DNA of 64,000 nt from Parapristionchus giblindavisi (taxonomy: Eukaryota > Nematoda > Chromadorea > Rhabditida > Diplogasteridae), in the NCBI GenBank assembly GCA_943737045.1, contig CALSFV010000277.1, positions 248,001 to 312,000 of the forward strand. The letters are read 5' to 3'. The notes under the pieces were generated by a model. That model was not told the origin of the DNA. It saw only the letters and a list, made by a program, of their open reading frames with translations, and did no database searches. Position 1 is the stretch's first letter. Every line of letters starts with the position of its first letter. Position numbers and translations under genes: made by a program. Of this stretch, positions 34,054 through 45,572 are shown piece by piece.

Positions 34054-37000
34054 ATGGATTACTCTTTTCCTGATTCCAATCAATCTTTCTTGCGATACGG
34101 TTTTGAAAGGGACGAAAAATACCTGTTTGATATATTCTCCTGGTATCGGTTTTATAGCCTTCCCTCAATGAATCATATTTGCTTCCATAGGTATCTAACA
34201 ATCTATCCATTTGTTTCTCTTGTTTTACAACCGATGGTATTTTATATTCTATTGAAACATAGTTCATCAATGTCGTCTGATTTGAAATATGGATTCATTG
34301 TCACCCAGGTACTTGTAACACACGATTTCTAAAAAAAAGGAATTCTAACGATGCAGGTAATTCTTCTTATTACGGACATATATGGCAATATCGGGCTTAA
34401 AATATATAGTATCGCTCCTTTCGGTGGTTTATATTGTGGCGGTTTCCTATGTCGAATGAATATAAATAAACAAGTGTTACTGGTAAATAACTTTTGCAAA
34501 AATTCAAAATGAGTTTTTTTTTAAATTTCAGTTTTTTCTTTCCTTTCTAGTAGTCAATGCAATCACTTCGCTCAGTTTTATCGTCATGAGAATGCACCAA
34601 ATTTCTCTGAAAGAAATTTCCAGCACATTTCGACTATCGGTGCGGTACGTTTAGAGGAATATCAACATACGATCCATTCAAGATCATCGATTTTTTTTGC
34701 AGTTTTCAAGTTTTATTTATTGTTTCCGAATATGCCTTTCTAACACAAAATCTATACGGATTCGGTTTTCATGGAAGAGATGCACTCAACTATGAAGAAA
34801 TTGTTCGGAAGGTTACATTTCACCTATTTATTATCTTTTTTTTTTCGAAAAATCCAAAATGGCGGTTCGCGTATGTTTCGAACCCGATTTAAAATCCGCG
34901 GTATTACCACTGCACCAATCGGTGAGAGCACATTCTAACTTTTTGCATATCACTTGTTTTTTAATGCTAGCCGTTAGAGATTTGCATAAGCTTTCGCGAT
35001 TCTCCAGCTCTAAAGGCACACTCGAAGTAATTTTACTCGCCGCATTGACAATACTCTCTCGCAGACACAGAAATCGAGAGAGTGTGGTCAGAACGGAGAG
35101 TTTTAAATTAGCTTATATTTGCCTTTAAGAATATTGAATTACAATGGTTCCTCGAGAAGGGTGGAACATTCTTTTTATTCGGAGATCAAGGGCAAGCAGG
35201 ATATTTCATATACGGTATGTCCTTTCAATCCCATTTCATTGTTTTTAACGTCATACCGATAGCTACATACAGAAAAATATGTGTACGCCAGAGCACATAA
35301 GACCTGTGAAGTGTTATATTTAGCACTTTTCTTGTTACGTTTAACGTACAAAAAGTGTTAAATATTACACTTGGGTGCTTTGGAGTGCACATATTTTTCT
35401 TTGTGTATAATCAGAGTAAAAAAAATTGGTGAAGCATTTCGAGAGTATTTCTAGGAAGTCGAAACTTTAATTATCCTTTTTTTCGCAGAAGTCTTCATCT
35501 TCGTCGCTTCTATAATATTAATATGGCCTTTCTTCATATTCTTTCTTGGTCACGGACTCTACGTTATGCTAAGGAAGAATGTAAATATTTCGTCCGAATA
35601 GTTTTATTTACTAGAAATTAATAGAAAATCATAAGGACTTTTGGGAGTGGCAAAGTCCACTACAATTCCAAATGGGCATTGGGGGCGTAGCGCATAACTT
35701 TATTTATTTATTTATTTATTTGATACACCCGTGACAGGTGCGACAGCAAATATAGAAACGATACGAAAAAATAATACTACTAATAGAAAGGACTTGGGGA
35801 AGGTGACAGGGGTTATTTAACGATATAGCACGCTGTAAACTAAAAATTTTGCACCAGGTGCATGGCAATTTTCTGTCCACTTTTTTTCCACTTTTTCAGA
35901 TTCTTATTCTCCTTTACCGGTCTGTTTATGCCACTTTGTGGCAATGAAAGTGGCATAAACAGACCGGTAAACGAGAACAAGAAGCAGAAAAAGTGGAAAA
36001 AAAGTGGACAGAAAATTGCCATGCACCTGGTGCAAAATTTTTAGTTTACAGCGTGCTATATCTATCAGATCTTGTGTGAACATTGTTGGATCTAGTCTTG
36101 AATCCAATTAATTACTATGATTGCAGCACCTTGTCTCTGCAGTCACACAGTCAATACGGCTTCGTTTTCTGAAAACCTGCCTAGCTCAGGTATTATCATC
36201 AAAACATAATAGATTAAAAAGAATGCTCGAGAAACGATTTTTTGTTAATGTGCTTTTATTTATTGTAAAAGGACAGTAAACATGCAAAAGGGAAAAATAA
36301 ATTAAGATGGCGAATGTTTCCTCCTCTAAAAGTGTATCAGTACGTGCTATTTACCACCTTTCTAATCGACTTTATTCTCAGAATGCAAAATACCTCCACC
36401 CACTCTTGTAGAACGCAAATCTGTTTGGTTAGAAAGAAAACAAATCGGGAAATCGTTCTTTGCGTTTGCATCGGGAGTGCGCGTTTATCGTTCCATTCTC
36501 CAAATATAATAAACACGGATAACTACGATTTAAACAAACAGTATCGCATTCATGCTTCATCGCGAAACTCCAAGTTAATTTTACTCGCCTCATTGGCAAT
36601 ACTCTCTCGTAGACAAAGAAGTCGGAGAGTGTATGTAGCCAGAGCGGAACGTTTCAAATTTGCTTGGAGTGTTACTTTTTAAATTAAAATACAATAATGT
36701 TTGAACGCATGGCTTTGGAGAATCCAAATTGCAAATCAGCTGACCTTATACCCTAATCTACTGATAAACTTGTTCAAACTTAAAAAATAATGTAAATGAA
36801 AATACAAATAGGCAGATAATGAATCTAGGTAAGAAAATATGATAGAATTGATCTAAATTCAGTAAAGAAAATATACACTGAACTTCTATCGCTCATAGTG
36901 ATAGTCACTAGATTATCTCCCCTTTTTTGTGTATCTATGGACAATATTCAAATTTGTAATTTTAGTTTCCACAATTTTAGATTCTTTTGTCTATTTCTCT

Positions 37001-37694
37001 TCAACATTAATTAACATAAATGATTGTTTTCAGCTATCAATATACGGTATTTGCTACATTACTCCTGTCTGTTTATTTCTACTTACGTTACTTGTCGATG
37101 TTTCGAAAATTTTCAGTACAACCTTTCTCGCATTTGCCAGATTCTTTTGTGTGGTAAGTTGAAGCGATACGTTGAACAACTTGTGTGACATTCCAATCAT
37201 TTTAATATGAAATTTTGTTTAGAATTAACATAAATAATATAAATTTATATTTAGACTCATCTGAATAAAAAATTGCAAATAAAAAGTTGAATTCAGGCTC
37301 TCTTCGTCAGCACCCCACTTGTGTTATCCATCGTTTTCATAACCAGAAATCCTATGATTATAAAGGTTTGTCGTGTCGCTAGGTTTAAAAAAAAGAGAAA
37401 TACTCCATACCACTATTTTTAAAGCTTTATAGGCACACCCCAGGCTAATTTTACTATCCGCATTGGCAATACTCTCTCGTAGACAAAGAAAGCGAGAGAG
37501 TGTGGTCCGAGCGGAGAGTTAGCTGGGGTATCCCTTTAATAATTTTTCCGAGTAGACGTTTCATTATTGGCATTATTATATAATTATGAGTTTGCTTCCA
37601 GAGAATTCTGCGCAAACTCCATCTGTACGCCTCAGTATTTCCAATGACAAAGGAAGGAGTTTCGAGAATAGTCGTGAATGTATCTTCGATCTAG
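34054..37694 (+). CDS. SRH/SRI-type serpentine chemoreceptor
   Basis: About nine exons with agreeing phases, from ATG at 34054 (MDYSFPDSNQSF) to TAG at 37692-37694. Seven membrane spans. Landmarks: YPFVSLVLQPMVFYILLKHS, IVTQVILLITDIYGNIG, FGGLYCGGFLCR, ILIWPFFIFFLGHGLYVML, GICYITPVCLFLLTLLVDV, and VLSIVFITRNPMIIK followed by the tail. The long first exon, the GGLYCGG loop and the late basic motif after span 7 fit the SRH/SRI branch of nematode chemoreceptors, unlike the family-A receptors around it. Sensory role and ciliary location are inferred from the family. Three foldback copies lie in its introns; the copy at 35013-35129 ends with the AG used as a 3' splice site. A 243-bp perfect-looking palindrome is also intronic. 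Confidence 0.8.
34858..34935 (-). other. tRNA-like sequence (A and B boxes)
   Basis: On the minus strand TTGGTGCAGTGGTAATAC is followed by GGGTTCGAAAC, an A-box/B-box pair at tRNA spacing. The anticodon stem does not close, so it is a tRNA pseudogene or the head of a SINE, not a working tRNA. In an intron of the SRH/SRI-type gene. Confidence 0.35.
35013..35129. repeat. 110-bp foldback family, end used as splice acceptor
   Basis: Starts AAAGGCACACTCGAAG and ends TATTTGCCTTTAAG. The closing AG (35128-35129) directly precedes a phase-compatible exon of the SRH/SRI-type receptor. Confidence 0.8.
35266..35409. repeat. 144-bp inverted-repeat element
   Basis: Ends ACATACAGAAAAATATGTG and inverse CACATATTTTTCTTTGTGT; inner inverse pair AAGTGTTATATTTAGCAC and GTGTTAAATATTACACTT. 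In an intron of the SRH/SRI-type gene. Confidence 0.65.
35700..35815 (-). repeat. Possible LINE or SINE 3' end
   Basis: (ATTT)n followed by GATACACCCGTGACAG, recalling the minus-strand view of the LINE 3' end at 52680-52720, where (ATTT)n is followed by ATCATACATCC and GTGACA. Likely a minus-strand retroelement tail. Confidence 0.4.
35821..36063. repeat. Near-perfect 243-bp palindrome
   Basis: Arms of about 115 bp from GATATAGCACGCTGTAAAC to its exact inverse, with a centre TTGTGGCAATGA. Includes TTTGCACCAGGTGCATGGC and ACCGGTCTGTTTATGCC in both arms. Non-coding, in an intron of the SRH/SRI-type gene. Confidence 0.82.
36566..36684. repeat. 110-bp foldback family
   Basis: ACTCCAAGTTAATTTTACTC with inverse end CAAATTTGCTTGGAGTG. 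In an intron of the SRH/SRI-type gene. Confidence 0.75.
37431..37541. repeat. 110-bp foldback family
   Basis: AGGCACACCCCAGGCTAATT with a slightly deleted inverse arm ending AGCTGGGGTATCCC. In the penultimate intron of the SRH/SRI-type gene. Confidence 0.75.
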
Positions 37695-38254
37695 CTATTA
37701 TATATTCATCGGCGCCATGATTGTTAAAGAAAGAAAGATGACTTCGCAAAAGTCGGTAGTCTTCAATTCATGCAAATAGCAAGACATGATCGGACTCTCT
37801 GGAGAACCCTTATGGCGACCCAGCTGATATAACATCCCAATATGCTGATAAAGTTGTTGTAATGTAAAAAATGATAGTAAAATTGTCATTGCTTTTCATC
37901 CGATGCCCACCCTAATATCGTCGAATTATCACAGTCTCAATCAATTCGAAGAGTCGTCAATCAATCATATCTAATCATATCTTCACCAATTATTGTTCAC
38001 TTAATTGCTGTTGCGCCTCGGGCGTAGATAGATAAATTATCAATATAATCTAATGAATTTTATTCTTATTCTTATTTATCTTTCAATTGTCTATTTAAAA
38101 AGATATTATACATTTATGAAATATTAATATTGACTCAATACGTATTGCGCCAATATTGAGTACAAAAATCAGTTGAAAATTTGAAGCAGTGGAACTCATA
38201 ACAAGATGAACGACGAATTATTCAAGATCGAAGTAATAATTCAGCAAAAGATAA
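37695..38254. other. Intergenic region, no gene seen
   Basis: AT-rich spacer between the SRH/SRI-type gene and the tRNA. No exon or repeat with clear structure. Confidence 0.35.
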
Positions 38255-38326
38255 GGGCCAAGCCGGTGATCGAAACCGGGACCTCTCGCACCCAAAGCGA
38301 GAATCATACCACTAGACCACTTGGCC
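38255..38326 (-). tRNA. tRNA-Pro (anticodon TGG)
   Basis: Minus strand, 72 nt. Acceptor stem GGCCAAG pairs with CTTGGCC; D arm TGGTCTAGTGGTATGA; anticodon stem CTCGC/GCGAG closes the loop TTTGGGT with anticodon TGG; T stem CCGGT/ACCGG around TTCGATC. All stems pair, with discriminator base C. It reads proline codons. Internal A and B boxes are intact, so it is probably functional. Confidence 0.93.
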
Positions 38327-38905
38327 GACGTTTAATCATCTTTCGTCTGCGTATAAGAGTGAAAGGGGGGAAGTAATGGATGTATTCATGCAACGAATAC
38401 AATGTGTTTCGTGCGACATGTTGTGGGACTTTAATTTCTTTTTTAAAACTTTATTTTCTTTAAATTAAACACACGTTGTTCAAATATTTTAAAAGCACGT
38501 ATCGTTATGCGGAGGGTGGTTATGTTCAAGAAAATACGAAGAAGTTTATTTCATTCGGGAATATATCAGAAATGAACAAAAAACATTTTAAAGTGGAAGA
38601 ACAAAAGAAGAATCGACTAATATCGAATTTATAATCAGGCAACTCTCATTGGGAGCTCAGGAACAATTTCTGAATATGAAGAGGAATATAGGAAAAAGTC
38701 AATCTCGCCCCACCTAATAACTAATTAAATTTATAATATACAATCTTGCATGTTCGTTTTCGCAGATCCTTCTCAAACAGCAGTACCAGTTTCGCATAAT
38801 AAGCGCGTTACATATAGTTTCGCTGAACCTTAATTATTGTTGTTTATCGTTGTTTGAACGTCTAAAAGTTTCGCCCAAATAACTAAAAAAAGATTGAAAC
38901 TAATA
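38327..38905. other. Intergenic region, no gene seen
   Basis: AT-rich spacer between the tRNA and the 3' end of receptor copy 3. No supported feature. Confidence 0.35.
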
Positions 38906-41001
38906 CTAGAATGTGGAAGAAAGCACATTTCTCGTCCGAGAATTACCCCGAAATTTCGATTGAATTTTCATTGTAGCAACGTTTTCCAGAGGTGTTCCGC
39001 TGATAATTGTGTGCCTTAAAGAATTCAAAAATAAACAATTAACAATAATATAAATAAAAATTAAATAAATAAATAAATAAAACCTTATCGAGGGCGCCAG
39101 ACCAATCATAATCCAAAACGGTATCGCTACTGTAATTGCAGCTACAAGTGTGAGTAAATAGACTAGGAAGAATATCTTCATTGTAGTTGCTATATGCTAA
39201 AAATCATTAACTTATTATCATTATTCTTATTCTTATTTACAAAATAATATAATATTCATAGTATTTATAATTATGTACATAAACGTAATTTCTATTTACC
39301 ACAATAAAGTAGTGCAGAAGATGCAACAAGAACGCCGATATGGAACTTGCTAGAAGTCCTAAAATGTGTGAACATCATTATTTATTTATTTATTCCTAAA
39401 AAAATAATGAGAAGTTCTGATATGTATAGGGACAGGACAGGGATATATGGATGGATTTTCATATTTTAGTTAGAGAACGATTAACGATTAACCAACCTTG
39501 CTCGGGTTTTCTCGTTTCGATTGCTTTATATTCTAAACGCATTTGGATGATAACAAAGCAGATTGCGATGTTCAACAGCAGAGCGGCAAAAGCGAATGAC
39601 AATTGATGAACTTGAGAGAATTTCGCGAGCCACTGAAACGATGTTGTACCGAAAATTCTTCTTAAAGGTGGTGTCCGAGCAATATTTTCGTGAACAAACT
39701 GTGAAGACAGAAAGATAGCAAAAGTTATTCTGCATATCTTACATAAATTAGTTTATAATTTTTCTTCTCGCTCTGGCAACACTCTTCCTAAGACAAAAAA
39801 AGCAGACTCATAAAGTAAAATAACCAATGTGCGATTTGAACAAAAAAATAAGATCTACAAAATAATAAGCTTTATAAAATGAAACAAATTTATTCCACTA
39901 ACCGCATTTTCTGGCGGTATACCCGGAAAGAAACCGTATTGATCGTTCCCAATAGGAAGCTGAAAGTGATCATAATGAGGATATCTTTTCCCATTTTCGA
40001 CACCGAGTTGATTTGGCATTCTCCGCTCTTTCGTTTCTCTCGCAGACAAAAAAGCGAGAGAGCTTCGTCGGAGAGTTCAAAATTAGCTTGAAGTGCGCCT
40101 TTAAGGTATCATCGAAAGCTACCTGTAGATAATTATACTGGCTGAATAACGCAGGCATGGATACCATAGTCGCTAGGACTGTCGTTGACACGACAGCAAC
40201 GATGAAGAAACTTCGATTGTTCTGAATGTTTTATTGAGCACAAAAACTTCATTTTCGCTATTTTATTTTATTTTCATTTTCGCTATGCTATTTTGTCCTT
40301 TGCATGGAAAAGGGTGAACTTTGCATACCTTGGTTAGAAAGTACGGGTATTTCAGGCATAGTAGGCGATTGAGGGAAATGAAAAATTGTGACTGCCACAT
40401 TACAGACATAGAGAGGTCTTCAAGAAATCGTAAGAAAGGAGGAATGAATGTAGAACTGATCCAATTGTAAAATGGAGAAGCAGATGGCCAGTTACAGAAT
40501 TGAACGCTTATGAGATAATTTACATAGAATATAAAAGCCTGAAGAGTTATCACTTGAACACAACTTTATTGAGAAGCGCATTTTCTTTCGATACTGGTAA
40601 CAACTACATTTTTTCAAATATTTCATTTATCAAAAGTATTCTCTGATTTTGACGATTGGACACTGATGAGTTCTTGCTTGACTTAATTTAATTTCATTGG
40701 AAATTGTTGAATATTTTAAAAATTAGACTAACCGCGATTCCATTGTACACGAACAACTTCATGATGTATTGTTTATTAAACGTTTTCATGGTCAGAATTC
40801 GCCAGTATACAAACAATGCCGGAGGAAATGTTAATATACCCGTGATTATGTAGAACAAAGTGCAACAAAAGTCGAGCGTGTTCAGAAACTGACTCTGGAT
40901 TAATCTTATTTAGTTATTTATTAATAAATTTAAATTAAAAAAAAAACAAATTAAATTGCAACCTCTTCAGCCGAAAACTGATGGTCCTTAATATCGTCCA
41001 T
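38906..41001 (-). CDS. Serpentine chemoreceptor, local family A, copy 3
   Basis: Nine exons on the minus strand from ATG at 40999-41001 (MDDIKDHQFSAEE) to TAG at 38906-38908, with the same exon plan as copies 1 and 2. Landmarks: TFPPALFVYWRILTMKTFN, QFCNWPSASPFYNW, ISLNRLLCLKYP, FPGIPPENA, RKPEQGLLASSI, TVAIPFWIMIGLAPSIR, then HTIISGTPLENV in the tail. All phases agree and no stop interrupts it. It is more diverged from copies 1 and 2 than they are from each other. A foldback copy lies in the intron between its fourth and fifth exons. Ligand unknown; class SRG-superfamily-like, tentative. Confidence 0.82.
39766..39806. repeat. 110-bp foldback family, short remnant
   Basis: Only TTCTCGCTCTGGCAACACTC and a few bases of the loop remain. 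In an intron of receptor copy 3. Confidence 0.45.
40004..40106. repeat. 110-bp foldback family
   Basis: CTCTCGCAGACAAAAAAGCG core, with the right end AGCTTGAAGTGCGCCTTTAA intact. In an intron of receptor copy 3. Confidence 0.7.
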
Positions 41002-42293
41002 GGAAATAATGGAAATCTCGAGATGATAACTAGGGAATATCAACGGAAACGAACGTGTTTCTTGGTGTTCTTGTTATGATATGTAAACACCCTTTGCCAC
41101 CTGCCTCTTATCTTCAAAGATCTTCACACACTTTTAGTGTGTTGAAAGTGGACTTAAATGTGCATTAGACAAGAATACTTCATAGAACTTCTATTACTTC
41201 CGCGAGACGTCAAGGTAAAGGAAGTCCCGTTATTAAAAGCATATGAAGTCCTGAGGAAGATAACTGCAAGGCCAGTGGCAATACAAGGCCAATGGGTCCG
41301 GAGGGGATAATCGTTTCTTCGAACGTAGTTTACTGCGTGATCTAGCTACTGCAAATTACCCTTTCGGACCTTTAAACAAAAAGTGTTGCGACGAACACAA
41401 AGTAAATGCATAAACAGTTATTTATTCGTCGTTAGCATATAAACATTGAAATGTAGCCGAGACAGTGTTCCTTGAATCAATTATAAAAGTGAAAGAAGCT
41501 TTTAAGCACATCGTATTGAAAAATAAAGAATGACTAGCATGCCCCAAACCGTCATGCCACTTGTTGGAAGGATTGTGACTCCGATACATCATCCGATGGG
41601 TTATAGATAAGCATCTAAAGTTATCTATATCACATTCTAAATTTATCACGATGTTTCTGAGCTACTTCTATTATTGACGAGTGTATATCGAGGGCATTTC
41701 GATGTTACACATGAATAGAAACAGCTGTTTAAAAAACGTTTATAGTAATGATCGTTTGTTAGCTGTATGGGAGGCTATACGTCGTTGTAACCAAAACTTG
41801 TTGATTGAACCTGAACAATAGCACGTAGCAGCAAGTTCTGTCCAATGTGTCTGCGTGAAGAACACGTAATTATGAACATAAAATTATGATTAAAAAAGAA
41901 ATTATGGTTGAAGAATTGTGGGGGTGTCTCTTATAGTTAATAGTCAGCACACCTAATTTGTATAATGAAGTAGGTCTGAAGTTTGATGACAAGTTGCAAT
42001 TTGTACAAAACTTCTGGCATATGTATGAATAGACCAAAAATAAGAAAAAAACATAATCAGACTTGGTGAAAAACACGTCTTGGTGAAAAACTTATTTAAA
42101 ACACATAACAATAAATAAGTATTTAAGAATTTTTTTGTTTGGCCAATGTCTAAAACGATTGATAACAGTGTTAGGGATAAATAAGGAAGTGATTTAATTT
42201 TTTAAAAATTTTTTTTGTTATAATTCGCATGCACACACGGAACAAAAAGGACAAATGCATTTGAAACATCAAATATCGTTATCGAAAAATTAA
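41002..42293. other. Spacer between receptor copies 3 and 4
   Basis: Should hold the copy-3 promoter (41002 upward). Contains a remnant of a family-A last exon near 41448. Otherwise no supported feature; TTTACTGCGTGATCTAGCTA near 41330 recurs in part upstream of copy 4 (45940), which suggests duplicated flanking DNA. Confidence 0.5.
41448..41490 (-). pseudogene. Remnant of a family-A receptor last exon
   Basis: The minus strand encodes IDSRNTVSATF, matching VDSRKTVSAIF at the end of receptor copy 4, and the DNA matches around GCCGAGACAGT. No other exon of this copy is nearby. A leftover of a duplicated or deleted receptor gene. Confidence 0.6.
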
Positions 42294-44799
42294 CTAAAAT
42301 ATAGCCGAGACAGTTTTCCTGGAATCAACTTTCACAGTCATTGTAACTGTGCTCGCTGAAATCTTCTCAAGCGGTGTTCCTGATAGGATTGTTTGTCTGA
42401 AAAATCGATATTTCAATAATATTTATTTAAAATTACACCCGAGGTATTTTGACTCTCCGCTCTTACCAGGCTCTCTTGCAAACAAAGAATGCGAGAGAGT
42501 GTTGCGAGAGTGGAGAGTTTAAAATTAGCTCGGGGTTTGGCTTTAAGTAGTAGTTGTATGCGTACCTCATAGAGTGTGCGAGCCCGATCATAATCCAAAA
42601 CGGAAGAACAGCCGCCAGGGCTGCGACAACAGTGAGAGAATAGACTATTCCGAGTACTCCGGTTACTTGGGCTATCATCTAAAGTGATAAAAATGTTTAT
42701 TTTGTTGTTTTAAAATTTTTCGTTTCTTGCTCCTGCCGAGGTTATTGTACGGCTGCTATGAAACATGAGAAATCATTTGCTTGGCAAAAGTGAGCATTTC
42801 GCAAAAGTAGGAGGAGGGTTTGTCACAAAATCTAATCCCTACGCTTGTTGATGCACGTTTTGATTTTCGAGGGTAAGGACAGAGATACTTACCGTTTGTG
42901 TCATTAATTATGATTATAATTATTCCTAACAACAAATTAAAATTACAATGATAATTATTATAATTAATTACAATCAATTGTAATTGCAATTATTGAGCGT
43001 ATAAAAATCACTTGTTTTATTTGTACGGAGCGTCCGCAATGACTATTTCCCGTTTTGCATAAACTATGCCAATCTCTTTTAAATATCAAATCATCGCGGC
43101 GAAGGTCTGACGGGTTAGGTGAGAGGAAGAGGAGGGATATTTGAGAGTTAGGCGAGAGAGTGCAACAGTATGTAAATGCCCGTTGTCTCGGTATTTAGCG
43201 ACTTACCAGAATTGTATTATGGAGGGTATGAATGATAAATATTAAGATCGAAGACGCTAGAAGCCCTAAAATCAATCAATAAATCAATCAAAAAATCAAC
43301 TCTCAGCATCTCAATATCAGTTCCCAAACTGTCACTGTACCCAAAACCCTCACCGATATCGCTACCTTGCAAGCGACGGACATCCATCAATCCCTTTTAT
43401 TTCATTATTTTCCTGTTACGTATATTATGATGGAATAAAGAATAAGATAATAAGATAAGATAAGATCAAAGCATTAGCTAACCTTGTTCTGGCTTATTGG
43501 CCTGAAGTGTCGCGTACAACTGTCGCATCATCATCATTTGAACAAAGATTGCAATGTTAACGATGATAGTGAGAACGGCAGTTAATAATTGATGCACTTG
43601 AGCGAATTGAGCCGTCCACTGAACATGACACAATTTTAATGGCAAATCACGAGCTGATTTGAAACTCTGCGCTCTGACAATGCTCTCTCGCTGTTTTGTT
43701 GACGAAAGACTGCGGTCGGAGCGAAGAGTTTCAAATTAACTCGGAAGAGAGATTAAACTTCCAATTATCGCATTAGCAGAAATCATGAGCATCTTTTGAT
43801 AGTTCGGTTTATATTTTCATAAATCCATAAATTGATGACTACTCACCCTTTTATGCGGTGGAATTCCCGGGATGTATCCGTACAAACCATTTCCGACTGG
43901 AATCTACAATGATCGATGTTATTAATTATTGTAAATACGATAAAACGAACAGGGAAATAGTTATATTCGCTGTAAACCAGTGGAGACGAAACTACTGCGG
44001 ACGCAATAAATGATGATGAAACAGCTATGGTAAAGAATGATGTGTTGTGCTATAAAACAAAAAAAAATAATTTAATTTAATCTTAAAAATTGTTCACCTT
44101 CTTGAGGAAAATTGGATATCTCAAAGATAGAAATCGATTGAGCGAAATGAAAAGCTCGGATTGCCACATGAAGGAGGTACAAAAATCCTGTAAGACCCTA
44201 GATGCGATTGGAAGGAATGTAGTGCTGATCCAGGTATAAAAGGCGAAAGTGGAAGGCCAATTAGCGAATTGAACGCCAGCCGCAGCATTGAGGTAGTTGA
44301 TTATGATCTGTGATTGCATGAAATTATTTAGGAGTTTCACGTTTTAACGGCACCCCCGAGCTAACTCTCCGCTCTGGCAACGCTCTCTCGCGGGAAAATC
44401 AAGCGAGAGAGTAGTTCCAGAGCGGAGAGTTAAAAAATTGCTCGGGGTGTGCATTTAAGAGCGTACCATAATTCCATTCAAAACGAACAGCTTCATGATA
44501 TATCGTTGATCGAATGCTTTCATCGTTAAAATTCTCCAATATACGAATATTGCCGGGGGAAATGTTAGTAATCCCGCCAATATGGAAAATGACGTGAAAA
44601 CCATGTCTAATTTATCCAATAGATCGCTCTAAACAACAAGAAAAATCAATAAATCAATAAATTCGTTTATTTACTACCCTTATACGTATTACTCCTTCTC
44701 ATTATATTTGATGGAATAAAAAAACAAATAAATAATCAATAAGAGTATACGGTAATGAACCTGTTCAAATGTAAAAATCGAATCATTCGCTTCGTCCAT
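42294..44799 (-). CDS. Serpentine chemoreceptor, local family A, copy 4
   Basis: Minus strand, ATG at 44797-44799 (MDEANDSIFTFEQ) to TAG at 42294-42296, nine exons in the family plan. Landmarks: TFPPAIFVYWRILTMKAFD, QFANWPSTFAFYTW, ISLNRFLSLRYP, GYIPGIPPHKR, NKPEQGLLASSI, ALAAVLPFWIMIGLAHSMR, RQTILSGTPLEKISAS, tail ending KTVSAIF. No interruptions. Introns 2, 5 and 8 hold foldback copies, and the intron between exons 7 and 8 holds a sequence (near 43090) starting CGCGGCGAAGGTCTGACGGG that also lies beside the LINE (52650, 59680). Function as for the other copies: predicted sensory receptor, ligand unknown. Confidence 0.83.
42434..42546. repeat. 110-bp foldback family
   Basis: ACACCCGAGGTATTTTGAC with the inverse end AATTAGCTCGGGGTTTGGC. 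In the last intron of receptor copy 4. Confidence 0.75.
43645..43752. repeat. 110-bp foldback family, diverged
   Basis: CACGAGCTGATTTGAAACTC with inverse end TTTCAAATTAACTCGG. In intron 5 of receptor copy 4. Confidence 0.65.
44349..44458. repeat. 110-bp foldback family
   Basis: CGGCACCCCCGAGCTAACTC, with the inverse ending GCTCGGGGTGTGCATTTAA. In intron 2 of receptor copy 4. Confidence 0.82.
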
Positions 44800-45073
44800 C
44801 GTAGAAAAAGTTCGTGGGAGCTATGTACTATGCTGAAGCGATATCGATGTTAGATATGTATATGTTAAAAACTTCGTCGAAAGTAACAATTTCCAGCTTG
44901 CACAAGTGCGATTCCACCTGCTTTCGCAGCCCACCCCTCTATTATTACTTGCGTGACTGGATATGTCGTAAGAGAAAGTTGGTGATCTATGCACAGACTA
45001 GATTCAATTTCCCCCCAAGAAAATATTTAAAAAAACGAAATCTACCACGCAAGCTAATCGAAAATAGTATTTT

Positions 45074-45188
45074 TAAAGGCACACCCAAGCTAATTTTACT
45101 CTCCGCATTGGTAATACTCTCTCGTAGACAAAGAACGCGAGAGAGTGTGGCCAGAGCGGAGAGGTTCAATTTAACTTGGGGTGTTCTC
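45074..45188. repeat. 110-bp foldback family
   Basis: TTAAAGGCACACCCAAGC left end; the right end reads AACTTGGGGTGTTC. Nearly complete arms. Intergenic. Confidence 0.82.
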
Positions 45189-45355
45189 TGCTGATAAAGT
45201 CCAGACAAATCCATTGGATATGATAATGGAAGAAAGTGCGTGGAACTAAAGGGCGCGTGGATATTAAAAACCAGGTGAATTTTACGGAACCCAAACATCG
45301 CATCATATTCTGCGAAGTTAAGGGAGGACGGGGAAGTTCAGGGATCTCTGCTTAT

Positions 45356-45469
45356 GTCCTGTTCAAAAATCATGAAAATAAAAGAAAAAAGGCGAAAGAG
45401 TGTGCAAAATAAGGAGAGTTTGCTCTGATTTTGCTTACTTCTCGCCAATTTTGAACAGGACATTATAGG
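45356..45469. repeat. Third short inverted-repeat family
   Basis: GTCCTGTTCAAAAATCATGA and inverse CCAATTTTGAACAGGAC. Shares GAAAGAGTGTGCAAAA-like and GAGACTTT-like blocks with stretches near 18300-18370, 19940-20060, 23310-23430 and 24320-24420, so it is a dispersed family. Confidence 0.55.
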
Positions 45470-45572
45470 CACTTCCCGAGTTGTGCGCTCTGTCAATGCT
45501 CTCTCGATTTCTTTTACGAGAGAGCGTTGCCAGAGCCGAGAGTAACATTAATTCGTTGTGTGGTTTAAAAGG
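45469..45572. repeat. 110-bp foldback family
   Basis: AGGCACTTCCCGAGTTG left end, core AATGCTCTCTCG and inverse. Abuts the third inverted-repeat family. Intergenic. Confidence 0.7.

Noticed and set aside
44814..45298. Open frames of 126 and 103 codons between receptors 4 and 5
   Set aside because: Both run through a foldback repeat, whose arms stay open by composition.
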